A DNA stretch of 64,000 nt from the NCBI GenBank assembly GCA_016795385.1, contig JAEUHI010000049.1, forward strand, positions 1 to 64,000, in the 5' to 3' direction. A model generated the notes under the pieces. It worked only from the letters and a program-made list of their open reading frames with translations, had not been told where the DNA came from and did not search any database. The DNA is from Verrucomicrobiales bacterium (GTDB lineage: Bacteria > Verrucomicrobiota > Verrucomicrobiia > Verrucomicrobiales > DEV007). Shown piece after piece: positions 33,149-43,372 of the stretch. A program made the translations under genes and the position numbers. How positions within the stretch are numbered: position 1 is the first letter of the stretch; every line of letters starts with the position of its first letter.

Positions 33149-34582
33149 TTACTTTCCGCGCCCTTTGAGCGGCCAGACCACCGTTCCCCCATTGCCCGAT
33201 CCTACGCTGAGGGTAGCCTTGCGGAGCCCTGAGGCCTTGGGTCGGAAAGAGAGGAGCAGGCGAGTTGAATCTCCGGGCTCGAGCGTGGCGGCGATGGCGG
33301 AGGAGACGCGAAAATCGCGCCGGTGGCTGCCGCTGAGACTCACCCCGATGCCGGTCAGGTCTCCCGAACCCGTGTTTCCGATCACGACGGTCTGAGGCCG
33401 GCTCGTCCGCCCGAGCTTCGTGGTCGGAAAGTTCTTCGGTTTGGTGACCGTCAGAAAGGGCACGGGGAATTCACCTGCGGATTCGACCCGGCGGACGCGG
33501 TCGTTGTTGGGATCGGCGATGTAGAGATGCCCCCGAGAGTCGACGGCGACATCGTAGGGATAATAGAGCTGGGCGGCGATGGCGGGACCTCCGTCACCGC
33601 TGTAGCCGTTGCTCCCCGTGCCGGCCACGGTGCTGATCACGCCACTGTCCGTATCGACGCGGCGCACCCGGTGATTGTCCTGATCGGCAATGAAGAGGTT
33701 TCCCGCCCCATCCAATCCGACTCCCGCAACATAGGCGATCCGGGCTGCGGTCGCGGCGCCGCCGTCACCGTCGAATCCCCGTGTCCCGGTGCCGGCATAC
33801 GTGGAGATGAGACCTGTCACCGCATCGACGCGGCGGACGCGGTCGTTTCCCGTATCGCCGATGAAGAGGTGGCCTTTCCGGTCGAAGGCGATGCCCGAGG
33901 GATAAAAGAGATCGGCGCTGGTCGCAGCAATGCCGTCACCATTGTATCCCTGGGTGCCGGTGCCGGCGATGGTGGTGATCACTCCGCTGACGGCGTCGAT
34001 CCTCCGGACCCGCTGGTTGCGAAGCTCGGCGATGTGGAGATTCCCCTCGGGGTCGAAGGCCAGGTCGACCGGATCGCGCAACTGGGCCGCGGTGGCCGGA
34101 CCTCCATCACCGCTGAATCCCGCCACACCGGTGCCCGCGATGGTGGAAATGATGCCACTCGCGATATCGACACGACGCACGCGATGATTGGTGGAGTCGG
34201 CGATGTAGAGATTCCCGGCGGCATCGAAAGCCATGCCAAAGGGATAGTTCAGCTGCGCGGCAGTCGCGGCGATCCCGTCGCCGTTGTAGCCCTGCGCTCC
34301 GGTTCCGGCGACGGTGGTGATCACTCCGGTCTCGTCATCGACCCGGCGGATGCAGTGATTGCTCAGGTCGACGATGTAGAGGTTGTCGGCGGAATCGACC
34401 GCGACGCCCATCGGGTCACTGAGGGTGGCCAAAGTCGCATCCCCTCCGTCCCCGGTGTAGCCGGATGTCCCGGTTCCCGCGACGGTGGAAATGTCTCCCG
34501 GTGCGCCCGACATGGGAGAGGAAGGACAAAGGATCGTGATCGCAAACAAGGACAAACAGCGGACCATCAGGGGTGTCTTCAT
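33149..34582 (-). CDS. Secreted NHL-repeat protein
   Basis: A 477-aa exported protein with signal MKTPLMVRCLSLFAITILCP. Six NHL units follow, each with a V/I-AGTG-x-x-G-Y/F-x-GDGG/I turn and a later DxxGNLYIAD(x)xNHRVRRVD stretch; together they make a six-bladed beta-propeller. The last ~100 residues form an Ig/ASPM-like domain: FPTTKLGRTSRPQTVVIGNT through SFRPKASGLRKATLSVGS, ending in a basic KGRGK. The same C-terminal domain ends the FG-GAP protein at 52204. The start at 34582 was chosen for the signal peptide. It is divergent from the exported oxidoreductase at 34737. Confidence 0.9.
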   Translation of the reverse strand: MKTPLMVRCLSLFAITILCPSSPMSGAPGDISTVAGTGTSGYTGDGGDATLATLSDPMGVAVDSADNLYIVDLSNHCIRRVDDETGVITTVAGTGAQGYNGDGIAATAAQLNYPFGMAFDAAGNLYIADSTNHRVRRVDIASGIISTIAGTGVAGFSGDGGPATAAQLRDPVDLAFDPEGNLHIAELRNQRVRRIDAVSGVITTIAGTGTQGYNGDGIAATSADLFYPSGIAFDRKGHLFIGDTGNDRVRRVDAVTGLISTYAGTGTRGFDGDGGAATAARIAYVAGVGLDGAGNLFIADQDNHRVRRVDTDSGVISTVAGTGSNGYSGDGGPAIAAQLYYPYDVAVDSRGHLYIADPNNDRVRRVESAGEFPVPFLTVTKPKNFPTTKLGRTSRPQTVVIGNTGSGDLTGIGVSLSGSHRRDFRVSSAIAATLEPGDSTRLLLSFRPKASGLRKATLSVGSGNGGTVVWPLKGRGK

Positions 34583-34736
34583 GGCTTTACCCTCACCGCA
34601 CGCTCCCCCTCCCTCCATTGTCGGCATTTCGTATTTTCGCGTAGGAAATTCTCGTATTCCGCCTCCCGTCATCCCGTGACCCGATGGCGTCTCTTTTCCC
34701 TTCCCGCACGGGGTGGGGCTCCCTACCCTCTCGTGC

Positions 34737-36101
34737 ATGAACCCCGCATCTCCCGACCGCCGCCGTTTCCTGAAATCCGCCGGACTCGCCGCCGGAGCCT
34801 CCGTGCTCGGCTTTCCCGCGATCACCCGCTGCCAGTCGCCGAACTCGAAACTCGGCGTCGCCCTCATCGGCGTGGGCGGACGCGGCGGCTCGCACGTGAA
34901 GGCCACCGTCGACGCGAAGGAGGACATCATCGCCCTCGTCGATGTGAACGAAAACCACCTCGGCAACGCCCTCGCCCAGGCCCCGAAGGCACGCAGCCAC
35001 CGCGACTTCCGCGAGCTCTTCGCCGGGCGTCTCGACGACATCGACGCGGTCTTCGTCTCGACGACGGAGCACGCCCACGCCTTCGCCATCCTTCCCGCCC
35101 TGCGCGCCGGCAAACATGTTTACAGCGAAAAGCCGCTCACCCGCGATGTCTTCGAAGCGCGCAAGATCATCGAGACCGCCGCGGCCCGGCCGGAGCTGAT
35201 GACCCAGATGGGCACGCAGATCCACGCGAGCGAAAACTACCGTCGGGTCGTCGAACTGATCGAGAGCGGCGCGATCGGTCCCGTGCGCGAGGTCCTCTGC
35301 TGGGTGAGCCGCGCCTGGGGCTGGCAGACACAGGAAGAGGCGGAGAAAAACAAGGACCTCATCTACACGCCTGACACACCCACCAAAGGCATGCCCGTGC
35401 CGGACGGGCTCGACTGGGATCTCTGGATCGGCCCCGCCCCCTATCGCGACTTCCACGAGTTTTATTTCCCCGGCCCGCGCTGGTATCGCTGGTGGGATTT
35501 CGGCAACGGCACGATGTCCGACCTCGGCAGCCACCGCAACGATCTCCCCTGGTGGGCCTTGAAACTCGACGCGCCCCTCACGATCGAACCGGTGGCCGGC
35601 CCTCCCGCCCATCACGACATCGCCCCGGCCTCGATGGCGGTGAAATACACCTATGGCAAACGCGGCGAGCTGCCTCCGGTGGAACTCTCCTGGTATCAGG
35701 GCACGCAAAAGCCCGCGATCTGGCGCGAGGGCAAGATCCCGCAGTGGGGCGACGGATGTCTCTTCATCGGCGACAACGGCATGCTCCTCGCCGACTACGG
35801 CAAGCTCGTGCTGCTGCCCGAGGAAAAGTTCCAGGGCTTCACCCCGCCGAAGCCTTACATCGCCCCCTCGCCCGGCCAGCAGCAGGAGTTCTTCCTCGCC
35901 TGCAAGGGCGAAGGACCAAAGCCCCTCTGCCATTTCGGCTACTCCGGACCGCTCACCGAGGCCAACCATCTCGGCAACGTCGCCTACCGCGCCGGGAAAA
36001 AGCTGGAGTGGGACGCGAAGGCCATGAGGTTCCCCAACGCCCCCGACGCCGACCGATTCCTGAAACGCGACTATCGCGAAGGCTGGTCGCTCGACGCCTG
36101 A
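34737..36101 (+). CDS. Exported Gfo/Idh/MocA-family oxidoreductase
   Basis: A 454-aa member of the family with a twin-arginine signal (SPDRRRFLKSAGLAAGAS). The cofactor fold begins LGVALIGVGGRGGSHVKATV, and the active-site segment is KHVYSEKPLTRDVFEA. The C-terminal half carries YRWWDFGNGTMSDLGSHRND, typical of the secreted subgroup in planctomycetes and verrucomicrobia, which is thought to act on sugars or glycosides in the periplasm with a tightly bound cofactor. It is monocistronic and divergent from the NHL-repeat gene. The start at 34737 fits the signal. Confidence 0.93.
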   Translation: MNPASPDRRRFLKSAGLAAGASVLGFPAITRCQSPNSKLGVALIGVGGRGGSHVKATVDAKEDIIALVDVNENHLGNALAQAPKARSHRDFRELFAGRLDDIDAVFVSTTEHAHAFAILPALRAGKHVYSEKPLTRDVFEARKIIETAAARPELMTQMGTQIHASENYRRVVELIESGAIGPVREVLCWVSRAWGWQTQEEAEKNKDLIYTPDTPTKGMPVPDGLDWDLWIGPAPYRDFHEFYFPGPRWYRWWDFGNGTMSDLGSHRNDLPWWALKLDAPLTIEPVAGPPAHHDIAPASMAVKYTYGKRGELPPVELSWYQGTQKPAIWREGKIPQWGDGCLFIGDNGMLLADYGKLVLLPEEKFQGFTPPKPYIAPSPGQQQEFFLACKGEGPKPLCHFGYSGPLTEANHLGNVAYRAGKKLEWDAKAMRFPNAPDADRFLKRDYREGWSLDA

Positions 36102-36225
36102 CCAGGCCCTCGCAACTGAGTTGAAACAAGGCTGGTTCCACCTGATCCTTTCACCAGGTGGCAAAATCGCCATGTTTTCGGCTCGATTTCCCGGGGATCT
36201 GCCCCTAGATTCACCGGATTTCCCT

Positions 36226-37500
36226 ATGAAACCCGCCCTCATTCTTTCCCACCTCGGAACCCTCCTGGCCGGAGCCGCAGTCGCCTATCTCGCCATCCCC
36301 GCGCTGAATTCGCCCAAGGGCGGCGATGGTGGTGAGAGCGGTGGCGAGGTGAAGACCTTCTCTGGCGAACCCGGCACGAAAGGCGGCACTCCCGCTGCCG
36401 GCACCCCGCAGAATCTCAGCTCGGTCAGCCTTGAGCAATCCGGCTACCAGCTCGGCAGCCAGGATCCGCTCGCCGCCATCGCGGCCGCGAAAGACATCCC
36501 CGGCCGCGACAACCGCTACCTCTACACCGAGTCCGTCTTCACCGCCTGGGGCGAGAAGAACGGTCTCGAAGCAGCCCAATGGGTGCTGGCCAATCTGAAG
36601 GGGGTGGAGAAATCCGACGCGCTTTACAATATCGCCGACGGCTGGGCCGAGACCGACCCTGCCGCCGCCGCCCTCTGGTTCAACGAAAACACCAGCGGCA
36701 TCAACCGCGAGGACGCGATCTACGAGATCCTCGAATCGTGGGGTCGCAAAGCCCCCGAAGCCGCCCTCGCCTGGGCCGAAGAGCTCGATGATTACACGCG
36801 CTCCAGCGTGATGGACTCCCTCGCCGAAGGCTGGGCCGCGAACGATCCCCAGGGCGCCGCCAAGGCCTCCGAGAAGCTGCTCGAATACGACTTCGGCGAC
36901 GAATTCGTCATGAACATCGCCGGTCAATGGGCCAGCACCGATCCCGGCTCCGCCGCCAACTGGGCCGGCACGATCAATCACAGCGACGCCCGTGCCATCG
37001 CCCACCTCGAGATCGGCACCGAGTGGGCCATGAAGGATCCTGACAAAGCCACCGCGTGGATCAATTCACTGAAGACCGACGAAGACAAACTGTACGCCTC
37101 TCTCGGCGTCGCTCTAGGCTGGTCCGAGCACGATCCCGGTGCCTCCTTGCAGTGGGCCGTCGGCTCCGTGCAGAATCCCGACACCCGCCAGCGCATCATC
37201 GAAGACGTGATGCTCGACTGGAGTTCCACCGATCCGACCGCCGCCGCGGAATGGCTCAACGGCCAGCCCAAGGGACCGCAGAACGACGAGGTTCTTTCCA
37301 CTTTCTCCAGCGCCATCATCGATCTCGACCCCGAGTCCGCCGTGACCTGGGCCTCGACCATCACCGATGAGGCGAAGCGCAACGAGAACGTGACTTCCCT
37401 CCTCGAGGAATGGATCGCGATGGACGGCGACAGCGCCCGCCAGTGGGTCGCCGGATCGAAGCTGCCGGACGATCTGAAGAAGAAATTCGGGCCGCAGTGA
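36226..37500 (+). CDS. Membrane-anchored helical-repeat protein of unknown function
   Basis: A 424-aa protein with an N-terminal anchor (LILSHLGTLLAGAAVAYLAIP), a Gly-rich linker, and about nine TPR-like helical units of ~35 residues. Each unit has the pattern W-x-x-x-DP-x-x-A-x-x-W, as in GWAETDPAAAALWFNE, QWASTDPGSAANWAGT and DWSSTDPTAAAEWLNG. I recognise this repeat as common in Verrucomicrobia but know no function; a scaffold role is likely. The start at 36226 sets the anchor at the N-terminus. The repeat cluster at 37518 begins just after the stop. Confidence 0.75.
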   Translation: MKPALILSHLGTLLAGAAVAYLAIPALNSPKGGDGGESGGEVKTFSGEPGTKGGTPAAGTPQNLSSVSLEQSGYQLGSQDPLAAIAAAKDIPGRDNRYLYTESVFTAWGEKNGLEAAQWVLANLKGVEKSDALYNIADGWAETDPAAAALWFNENTSGINREDAIYEILESWGRKAPEAALAWAEELDDYTRSSVMDSLAEGWAANDPQGAAKASEKLLEYDFGDEFVMNIAGQWASTDPGSAANWAGTINHSDARAIAHLEIGTEWAMKDPDKATAWINSLKTDEDKLYASLGVALGWSEHDPGASLQWAVGSVQNPDTRQRIIEDVMLDWSSTDPTAAAEWLNGQPKGPQNDEVLSTFSSAIIDLDPESAVTWASTITDEAKRNENVTSLLEEWIAMDGDSARQWVAGSKLPDDLKKKFGPQ

Positions 37501-37517
37501 GGGGAACCGCGCTTCTG

Positions 37518-37928
37518 GTGGCATGGGCTTCCAGCCCATGGACGTCATCCCAAGGGATGGTGAATCAGATGCAGGTTTTGCTTGGAATGCGTGAGTTGTT
37601 CAAACTCGTTGCGTCGTAGGGTGGCCCCGGAGGGGCCGAAGAAGGTAGCCGGTGGTGCAGCGAGGAACGAGCGCAACCACCGGATTCTCGATTGAGCAAA
37701 CCCCGCCGCCCCGGAGGGGCGGAAGAAGCGCAGGTTGCGCCTCGACGCTCGCTCGGGCGGGAATCGATCGCGGCTGATTCTTCGCGCCCCTCCGGGGCGC
37801 TCTGAAAAGGTATCCGGAGGTCCGGGGGTTCCCCTCGCTTCGCTCGATCCACCCCCGGCTACTCTCTTGCGTCCCTCCGGGACGCTCCTGCCGACGGGCC
37901 GCGCCCATGGGCTGGAAGCCCATGCCAC
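37518..37928. repeat. Cluster of palindromic repeats bounded by inverted CATGGGCT elements
   Basis: This fills the 475-base gap between the helical-repeat gene and the RlmI-like gene; I see no gene in it. A 24-base element built on CATGGGCT-TCC-AGCCCATG (37518-37541) recurs in exact inverted orientation at 37905-37928. Between them are four 15-base palindromes: GGCCCCGGAGGGGCC (37623-37637), CGCCCCGGAGGGGCG (37707-37721), CGCCCCTCCGGGGCG (37785-37799) and CGTCCCTCCGGGACG (37870-37884). The first two and the last two are in opposite orientation, so the whole cluster is itself roughly symmetric. Confidence 0.85.
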
Positions 37929-37975
37929 GTGCGACCTTTGATGAGCTCTCCATCGGAGGCTCTCCCACTTCCCCC

Positions 37976-39145
37976 TCAAAATCCCGCCACCGCCTGGAAA
38001 GTCCAGCCTTTCAGGTAGTGCGTCTCAGGCAGCGTCAGGATCACGGGGTGGTCGCGGCGCTGGGTGTGGGACGCCACGACCCGCAGGGTGCGCTTTGCAT
38101 CGACCGAGGCATCGGCGATGACGTCGTGAAACTCGCGCTCGCTGACGTGGTGGCTGCAGCAGTAGGTGGAGAGCAGACCATCGGGATTCAGAAGCTTCAG
38201 AGCCCGCAGGTGGATCTCCTTGTAGCCGCGGAGAGCATCGTTCACCGACTTCCGCGACTTCGTGAAGGAAGGCGGATCGAGGATGATGAGATCGAATTTC
38301 CGCTCGGCAGTCTCGGCTTCCTTGAGGAAATCAAAGACATTCGCCTCCTGCGCCTCGACCGCGAGGCCATTGCGCGCCGCATTCGCCCGCGTCGCTTCCA
38401 CGGCGCTGGCGCTGATGTCGAGCGCCAGCACCGAGGCAGCCCCACCGCGCGCGGCATGGAGCGCGAAACCTCCCTGGTTGCAAAAACAGTCGAGCACGCT
38501 TTTTCCCCGGGCGAGCTGACCGACCGCGGCGTAGTTGTCGAGCTGATCGAGGTAGATGCCGGTCTTCTGTCCCTCCATCAGGTCGATCTCCTGGTTGAGG
38601 CCGTTGATGGTGAGCGTGATCGGACCGGACCAAGTGCCCGCGAGCAATCCGGTGCGGGATTCCAGACCCTCGGCCTTGCGGATGGAGGAATCGTTGCGCT
38701 CGATCACGGTGATGTCACCGAAGATGCCGAGGAGCGAGGCGACGATCAGATCCCGGCGCAGATCCATCGCGAGGGTGAGGGTCTGCAGGACGAAGGCATC
38801 GCCATACCGGTCGATGATCACACCCGGGAGACCATCCGCCTCACTCCAGACGAGGCGGTAGACCGGCTCCGGGAATGCCATCGCCTCGCGGACGACGAGG
38901 GCGCGACGGAGGCGGCGGTCGAAAAACTCGGCGTCGAGATCCTGTTTCCGGCGGGAAATGCGGCGGGCGACGATCTGGGACGTGGGATTATAGATCGCCG
39001 TGCCAAGGGGGCGATCACGGAAATCTTTCAACGTGATCACTGCTCCCGGCTGGGGATCCCCGAAGGATTTCTGCACCTCCGTGGCATAGACCCAATCGTG
39101 GCCATGAAAAATACGGGAGCGCGGTTTGATAACAAGTCCTGCCAT
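37976..39145 (-). CDS. rlmI: Class I rRNA cytosine methyltransferase, RlmI-like
   Basis: A 389-aa SAM-dependent methyltransferase. An N-terminal PUA-type RNA-binding region (GHDWVYATEVQKSFGDPQPG) is followed by an EEHUD-like linker (LVWSEADGLPGVIIDRYGD) and the Rossmann-like catalytic domain. SAM motif I appears as VLDCFCNQGGFALHAARGG, and the DPPSF motif as LIILDPPSFTKSRKS. A cysteine in TYCCSHHVS fits the catalytic position. RlmI makes 5-methylcytosine in 23S rRNA; the same target is presumed here. It appears to be monocistronic. Confidence 0.9.
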   Translation of the reverse strand: MAGLVIKPRSRIFHGHDWVYATEVQKSFGDPQPGAVITLKDFRDRPLGTAIYNPTSQIVARRISRRKQDLDAEFFDRRLRRALVVREAMAFPEPVYRLVWSEADGLPGVIIDRYGDAFVLQTLTLAMDLRRDLIVASLLGIFGDITVIERNDSSIRKAEGLESRTGLLAGTWSGPITLTINGLNQEIDLMEGQKTGIYLDQLDNYAAVGQLARGKSVLDCFCNQGGFALHAARGGAASVLALDISASAVEATRANAARNGLAVEAQEANVFDFLKEAETAERKFDLIILDPPSFTKSRKSVNDALRGYKEIHLRALKLLNPDGLLSTYCCSHHVSEREFHDVIADASVDAKRTLRVVASHTQRRDHPVILTLPETHYLKGWTFQAVAGF

Positions 39146-39242
39146 GGCCGAGTCTCGACCACGAAGCGGGATCCGTCAAAGCGGGGGACGGATCAAGACG
39201 CTCGTATCGTCCTGATGGGAAGCGACCTACCCTCGAGCGGAA

Positions 39243-39397
39243 AAGAGGCGGCCTACGGAATACGCAGAAAACACGGAACCGGATTTGGAAGTGGTGGATA
39301 GGGACCCCGGGAGAATTCGTTAGTCTTTATGCCCTGCTACATCCACCGCCGCCTCTTGTACTTCCGTGTTTTCTGCGTATTCCGTAGGCCGCCTCTT
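39243..39397. repeat. Perfect 36-base inverted repeat with an 83-base loop
   Basis: The arm AAGAGGCGGCCTACGGAATA (start of 39243-39278) returns as its exact reverse complement at 39362-39397. Weaker symmetry continues inward (GTGGTGGATAG versus ATCCACCGCC). There is no gene inside. It accounts for most of the 382-base gap between rlmI and the DUF1592 gene; the remainder (39146-39242 and 39398-39527) shows nothing recognisable apart from the likely promoter of the DUF1592 gene. The core TACGGAATACGCAGAAAACA is, from memory, a dispersed repeat in PVC genomes. MITE-like. Confidence 0.88.
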
Positions 39398-39527
39398 CTT
39401 CTTCCGGAACACGATCCTCTCTCCCCTTCCACCCGGCGCGGAATCTGCTTGCTCGGGCGAGTACGGGATGCTCCCGGTATGGCGTACCCTGACACGGCCT
39501 GAAGACGGCCGATGGTTTCCCAAGACC

Positions 39528-41879
39528 ATGCGTATGACTCCTCCCAAAGCCTGGCTCCTCCTCTCCCCTCTCTTCTTTTCTCCCTCTCTCGCGGTGGCGC
39601 TCGATCTCGAGCACCATCCCGGCAAAGCCATCTACGAAAAGATGTGCCTCGACTGCCACGGAGCCAAGGGCGAAGGCGTGAAAGACAAGGCCGACGATCC
39701 CCTCGTCGGCGCGCGCACCCTCGATTCGCTGGCCCAGCGCATCGATCGCACCATGCCCGAGGACAAGCCCGAGCTGCTCAACGCCGAAGAGTCGAAAATC
39801 GTCGGCGAATACATTTACCACGCGTTTTATTCCGCCGAGGCCCGCGCCCGCAACACCCCGGCGCGTATCGACCTGAGCCGGCTCACCGTCCCCCAGTACC
39901 GGAATTCCGTCGCCGATCTCATCCTCAGCTTCCGTGGGGATAACTGGCTCCCGGAAACGCGCGGTCTCAAGGCCCGCTACTTCGGTGACCGCGGCCACAA
40001 CGAGCGCAAGGAATTCCGCGATCAGAAGAAGCCCGACAAGTACGAGCGGGTGGATTCCGTCGTGAAGGCCGATTTTGGCGAAGGCATCCCCGCGCACGAG
40101 GAGGCGAAAGAATTCTCCCCCGAGCAATTCTCGATCCGCTGGGAAGGAATGATTCTGCCCGAGGAGACCGGCGTTTACGAATTTGTCGTCAAAACCCGCA
40201 ACGGGGTCACCCTCTGGGTCAATGATCACGACCGCGGCGAAGAGTCGGGCAAGAAGACGATCGACGGCTGGGTCGCCCCGCACAACGACGTCCGCGAAGA
40301 AACGGGCAGCGTCTTCCTCGTCGGGGGACGCCCTTACCCGATCCGGCTCGATTTCTTCACCTACAAGGAAAAAGCCGCCTCGGTCGAGCTGCTCTGGAAG
40401 ACGCCGCACGGCGTGCTCGAGACCATTCCCGAGCGCAGCCTCGCCCCCGAGTGGGCGCACGAGTCGCTCATCCTTGACGTCCCCTTCCCCGCCGACGATC
40501 GCAGCGTCGGATACGAGCGCGGCACGATGGTCTCGAAAGCGTGGCTCGAAGCCATCACCGCCGGGGCCGCACTCGCCGCAGAGTATGTGGTCGAACATTT
40601 CGACGAACTCGCCAAATTCAAGCGCGACGAGCCCGAGGAGGAGCGCCGGAAGAAAACCGACGAGTTCGCCGAGAAATTTGTCGCCCGGGCTTTCCGTCGG
40701 CCGCTCTCCGACGAAGAGAAAGAGCGTTATGTCAGGGTGCATTTCAAGGAGACGCAGACGACCGATCAGGCGATCAAGCGTCTCGTCCTCCAGACCCTTT
40801 CTTCACCGCGTTTTCTGTATCCGGAGACCGGAGGTCCAGCCAAGCCCGATCCATGGATGGTCGCCTCGCGACTCTCCCTGCTCCTCTGGGACTCCCTCCC
40901 CAACGAGCGTCTCCTCGACCGCCTGAACAAGGGCGAATTCAATGATCCCGGCAAGTTCGACCAGATCGTGAACGAAGCCGTCTGGAACTGGCGCACCCGG
41001 GCGAAGATGCGCGGCTTCTACCAGCACTGGCTCGAGATGGAACGCGCCGACGAACTGGTGAAAGACAAGGGAGCTTTCCCCGAATTCGACCCCGCTCTCG
41101 CCGCCGATCTGCGCACCTCCCTCTACGCCTTCCTCGATGAAGCGACCTGGGGCAAGGAAAAGGCCGGCTACCGCGAGCTGCTCCTCTCCAACGCCTATCC
41201 GATGAACGAACGGCTCGGCAAGGTCTACGGAGCCGACGTGAAAGGCGGCTTCCAGCCCGTGACCCTCGACGGAGGAAAACGCTCCGGCCTCATCACCCAT
41301 CCTTTCGTCCTTTCCTATCTCGCCTATCACAACAACACCTCGCCCATCCATCGCGGTGTCTTCCTCACACGCCACATCATCGGCATGCCCCTGAAATCTC
41401 CGCCGATGGCGAATGAATTCAAAGACAGCAAGTTCGACGCGAGCCTGACGATGCGCGAAAAGGTCGTTTCGATGACGAAATCGCAGGATTGCATGAGCTG
41501 CCATGTGACCATCAATCCCCTCGGTTTCAGCCTCGAGCACTACGACGGCATCGGCCGCTGGCGCGAGCAGGATCGGGGCAAGCCTGTCGATGCGAAAGCT
41601 GAATTCCACGCCGAAGACGGGCGCAACCTCATGCTCACCGGAGCCCGCGACGTCGCCGAATTCGCCGCCAACACGCCCTCCGCCCACCGCACCTTCATCG
41701 AGAGCCTCTTCCACCACCTCGTCAAACAACCCGTGCGCGCCTACGGCGACGATGAAATGGAGAACCTGCGCAAAGCCTTCGAACAAGGCGGCTATCAAAT
41801 TCCGAATTTGATCAAACAAATCGCCGTGACCACAGTCCAACACGCCAACACGCCGGACGAACGATTTGCCGCCAAGTAA
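39528..41879 (+). CDS. DUF1592/PSD1-type cytochrome c protein with a PA14 insertion
   Basis: A 783-aa exported protein with a signal peptide ([20 protein letters not shown]). Near the N-terminus a c-type heme motif CLDCH is present (PSD1 cytochrome). A PA14-like beta domain (about residues 145-310; [31 protein letters not shown]) comes next. Then follow the DUF1587/1592/1588/1585 series: [53 protein letters not shown] and [20 protein letters not shown] with a second CxxCH. It forms the usual pair with the DUF1552 gene 43 bases downstream. The role in the periplasm is unknown. The ATG at 39534 is an alternative start. Confidence 0.92.
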   Translation: MRMTPPKAWLLLSPLFFSPSLAVALDLEHHPGKAIYEKMCLDCHGAKGEGVKDKADDPLVGARTLDSLAQRIDRTMPEDKPELLNAEESKIVGEYIYHAFYSAEARARNTPARIDLSRLTVPQYRNSVADLILSFRGDNWLPETRGLKARYFGDRGHNERKEFRDQKKPDKYERVDSVVKADFGEGIPAHEEAKEFSPEQFSIRWEGMILPEETGVYEFVVKTRNGVTLWVNDHDRGEESGKKTIDGWVAPHNDVREETGSVFLVGGRPYPIRLDFFTYKEKAASVELLWKTPHGVLETIPERSLAPEWAHESLILDVPFPADDRSVGYERGTMVSKAWLEAITAGAALAAEYVVEHFDELAKFKRDEPEEERRKKTDEFAEKFVARAFRRPLSDEEKERYVRVHFKETQTTDQAIKRLVLQTLSSPRFLYPETGGPAKPDPWMVASRLSLLLWDSLPNERLLDRLNKGEFNDPGKFDQIVNEAVWNWRTRAKMRGFYQHWLEMERADELVKDKGAFPEFDPALAADLRTSLYAFLDEATWGKEKAGYRELLLSNAYPMNERLGKVYGADVKGGFQPVTLDGGKRSGLITHPFVLSYLAYHNNTSPIHRGVFLTRHIIGMPLKSPPMANEFKDSKFDASLTMREKVVSMTKSQDCMSCHVTINPLGFSLEHYDGIGRWREQDRGKPVDAKAEFHAEDGRNLMLTGARDVAEFAANTPSAHRTFIESLFHHLVKQPVRAYGDDEMENLRKAFEQGGYQIPNLIKQIAVTTVQHANTPDERFAAK

Positions 41880-41922
41880 AATCGCTTTCCATTGCTCCAT
41901 CTCTCCCCCACTCCCTTTCTCC

Positions 41923-43227
41923 ATGAGCCCGACCCGCCGAGACTTCCTCCGTCACCTTGGTGTTTCCTCCGCCGCCCTTCCCTTCCTCACCGGACTGCCT
42001 GGCTTCGCCGCCGAGGGGAAAAAGAAACAGCGCCTCATTTTCCTCTTCTCCCCGAACGGCACGATCCCGTGGGAGTTCTGGCCCGAGGGGCAGGAGCTCC
42101 AGTTCAAGCGCATCCTCAAGCCGCTCGAGCCCTACAAACAGCACCTCCTCACCCTCAAGGGCGTGAACAACAAGGTCGATGGCGACGGCGACCGCCACAT
42201 GCGCGGGATGAGCTGCCTCCTCACCGGCACCGAGCTTTTCCCCGGCAACATCCAGGGAGGCTCCGACACCCCGGCCGGCTGGGCCAGCGGCATCTCCATC
42301 GATCAGGAGATCAAGAATTTCCTCCAAAGCCGCGAAGAGACGAAGACCCGCTTCGGCTCGCTCGAGTTCGGCGTGGCTGTTCCGAACCGCGCCGATCCCT
42401 GGACGCGCATGTGTTACGCCGGTCCCAACCAGCCCATCGCGCCCATCGACGATCCCGAACAGATGCTGGGCAAACTCTACGGCCGCATGAAGGACCGCGA
42501 GACCCTCGTCTCCATCGTCGACGACGTGCGCGAGGATCTCGCCCGTGTCTCCAAGAACCTCAGTGCCGAGGACCGGGCTCGTCTTGAGGAACACCTCACC
42601 CTCGTCCGCGAGATGGAGAACGAGCTTTCCCAGGCCGATCAGCAGACCGATCTCGCCCACCCCGTCCCTGACATTGATCCCAACATCGAGCTCGTCAACG
42701 ACAACACGCCGCGCATCAGCCGCATGCAGATCGACCTGCTCGTCAATGCCATGGCCAACGACATGACGCGTGTCGCCACCCTGCAATACATGCGCTCCGT
42801 CGGCATGGCGCGCATGAGTTGGCTCGGCGTGAAGGACGGCCATCACACCCTCTCGCACGAGCCCGACGACAACAAGGACGCCGTCGAAAACCTCATCAAG
42901 ATCAACGAGTGGTTCGCCGGCGAACTTGCTTACCTCACCAAGCGACTCGCCGAGACGCCCGAACCCGGCGGCGACGGCACCATGCTCGACCACACCCTCA
43001 TCGTCTGGCTCAACGAGCTCGGCAAGGGCAACAGCCACACTCTCGACGACATCCCCTTCGTCCTCGTCGGCGGCAAGAGCCACGGTATCAAGACCGGACG
43101 TGCCCTCACCTTCGACAAGGCCGCCCACAACCGGCTCTGGCTCACCATCGCCCGATCCATGGGCCACGGCATCGAGAGCTTCGGCACCGCCCAATTCTGC
43201 GAAGGCGGTGCGCTCAATCTGGGTTGA
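41923..43227 (+). CDS. DUF1552 domain protein
   Basis: A 434-aa exported protein with a twin-arginine-like signal ([20 protein letters not shown]). The DUF1552 body has [39 protein letters not shown] and [20 protein letters not shown]. The family is related to DUF1501 and the alkaline-phosphatase fold, and genomes nearly always carry it right after DUF1592, as here with a 43-base gap. The two products probably act together outside the cytoplasmic membrane. The start at 41923 gives the complete signal. Confidence 0.93.
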   Translation: MSPTRRDFLRHLGVSSAALPFLTGLPGFAAEGKKKQRLIFLFSPNGTIPWEFWPEGQELQFKRILKPLEPYKQHLLTLKGVNNKVDGDGDRHMRGMSCLLTGTELFPGNIQGGSDTPAGWASGISIDQEIKNFLQSREETKTRFGSLEFGVAVPNRADPWTRMCYAGPNQPIAPIDDPEQMLGKLYGRMKDRETLVSIVDDVREDLARVSKNLSAEDRARLEEHLTLVREMENELSQADQQTDLAHPVPDIDPNIELVNDNTPRISRMQIDLLVNAMANDMTRVATLQYMRSVGMARMSWLGVKDGHHTLSHEPDDNKDAVENLIKINEWFAGELAYLTKRLAETPEPGGDGTMLDHTLIVWLNELGKGNSHTLDDIPFVLVGGKSHGIKTGRALTFDKAAHNRLWLTIARSMGHGIESFGTAQFCEGGALNLG

Positions 43228-43256
43228 GGGGATCGTGGGACCAATGGACGCCCGCC

Positions 43257-43323
43257 CCGGGGTCATTGACCCCGGCTACATCGCGTTGTTGCGGAATCCT
43301 GTAGCCGGCCTCACCGAGGCCGG
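43257..43323. repeat. Composite palindromic repeat after the DUF1552 gene
   Basis: Two hairpins are joined: CCGGGGTCA-T-TGACCCCGG (43257-43275) and CCGGCCTC-ACC-GAGGCCGG (43305-43323). They are linked by outer arms GGCTACA (43274-43280) and TGTAGCC (43300-43306), so the whole is one nested structure. The second hairpin matches the one that overlaps the photolyase stop at 20677. It may also act as a terminator between the convergent DUF1552 and TspO genes. Confidence 0.8.
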
Positions 43324-43372
43324 GCCGCGGGCGAAGAGACGATCGCTGGAAAGACCTCGGAGAGCTTGCCCC

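Noticed and set aside
37501..37975. CRISPR-like array
   Set aside because: The repeated units are palindromes in both orientations with irregular spacing; there are no uniform repeats or spacers and no cas genes.
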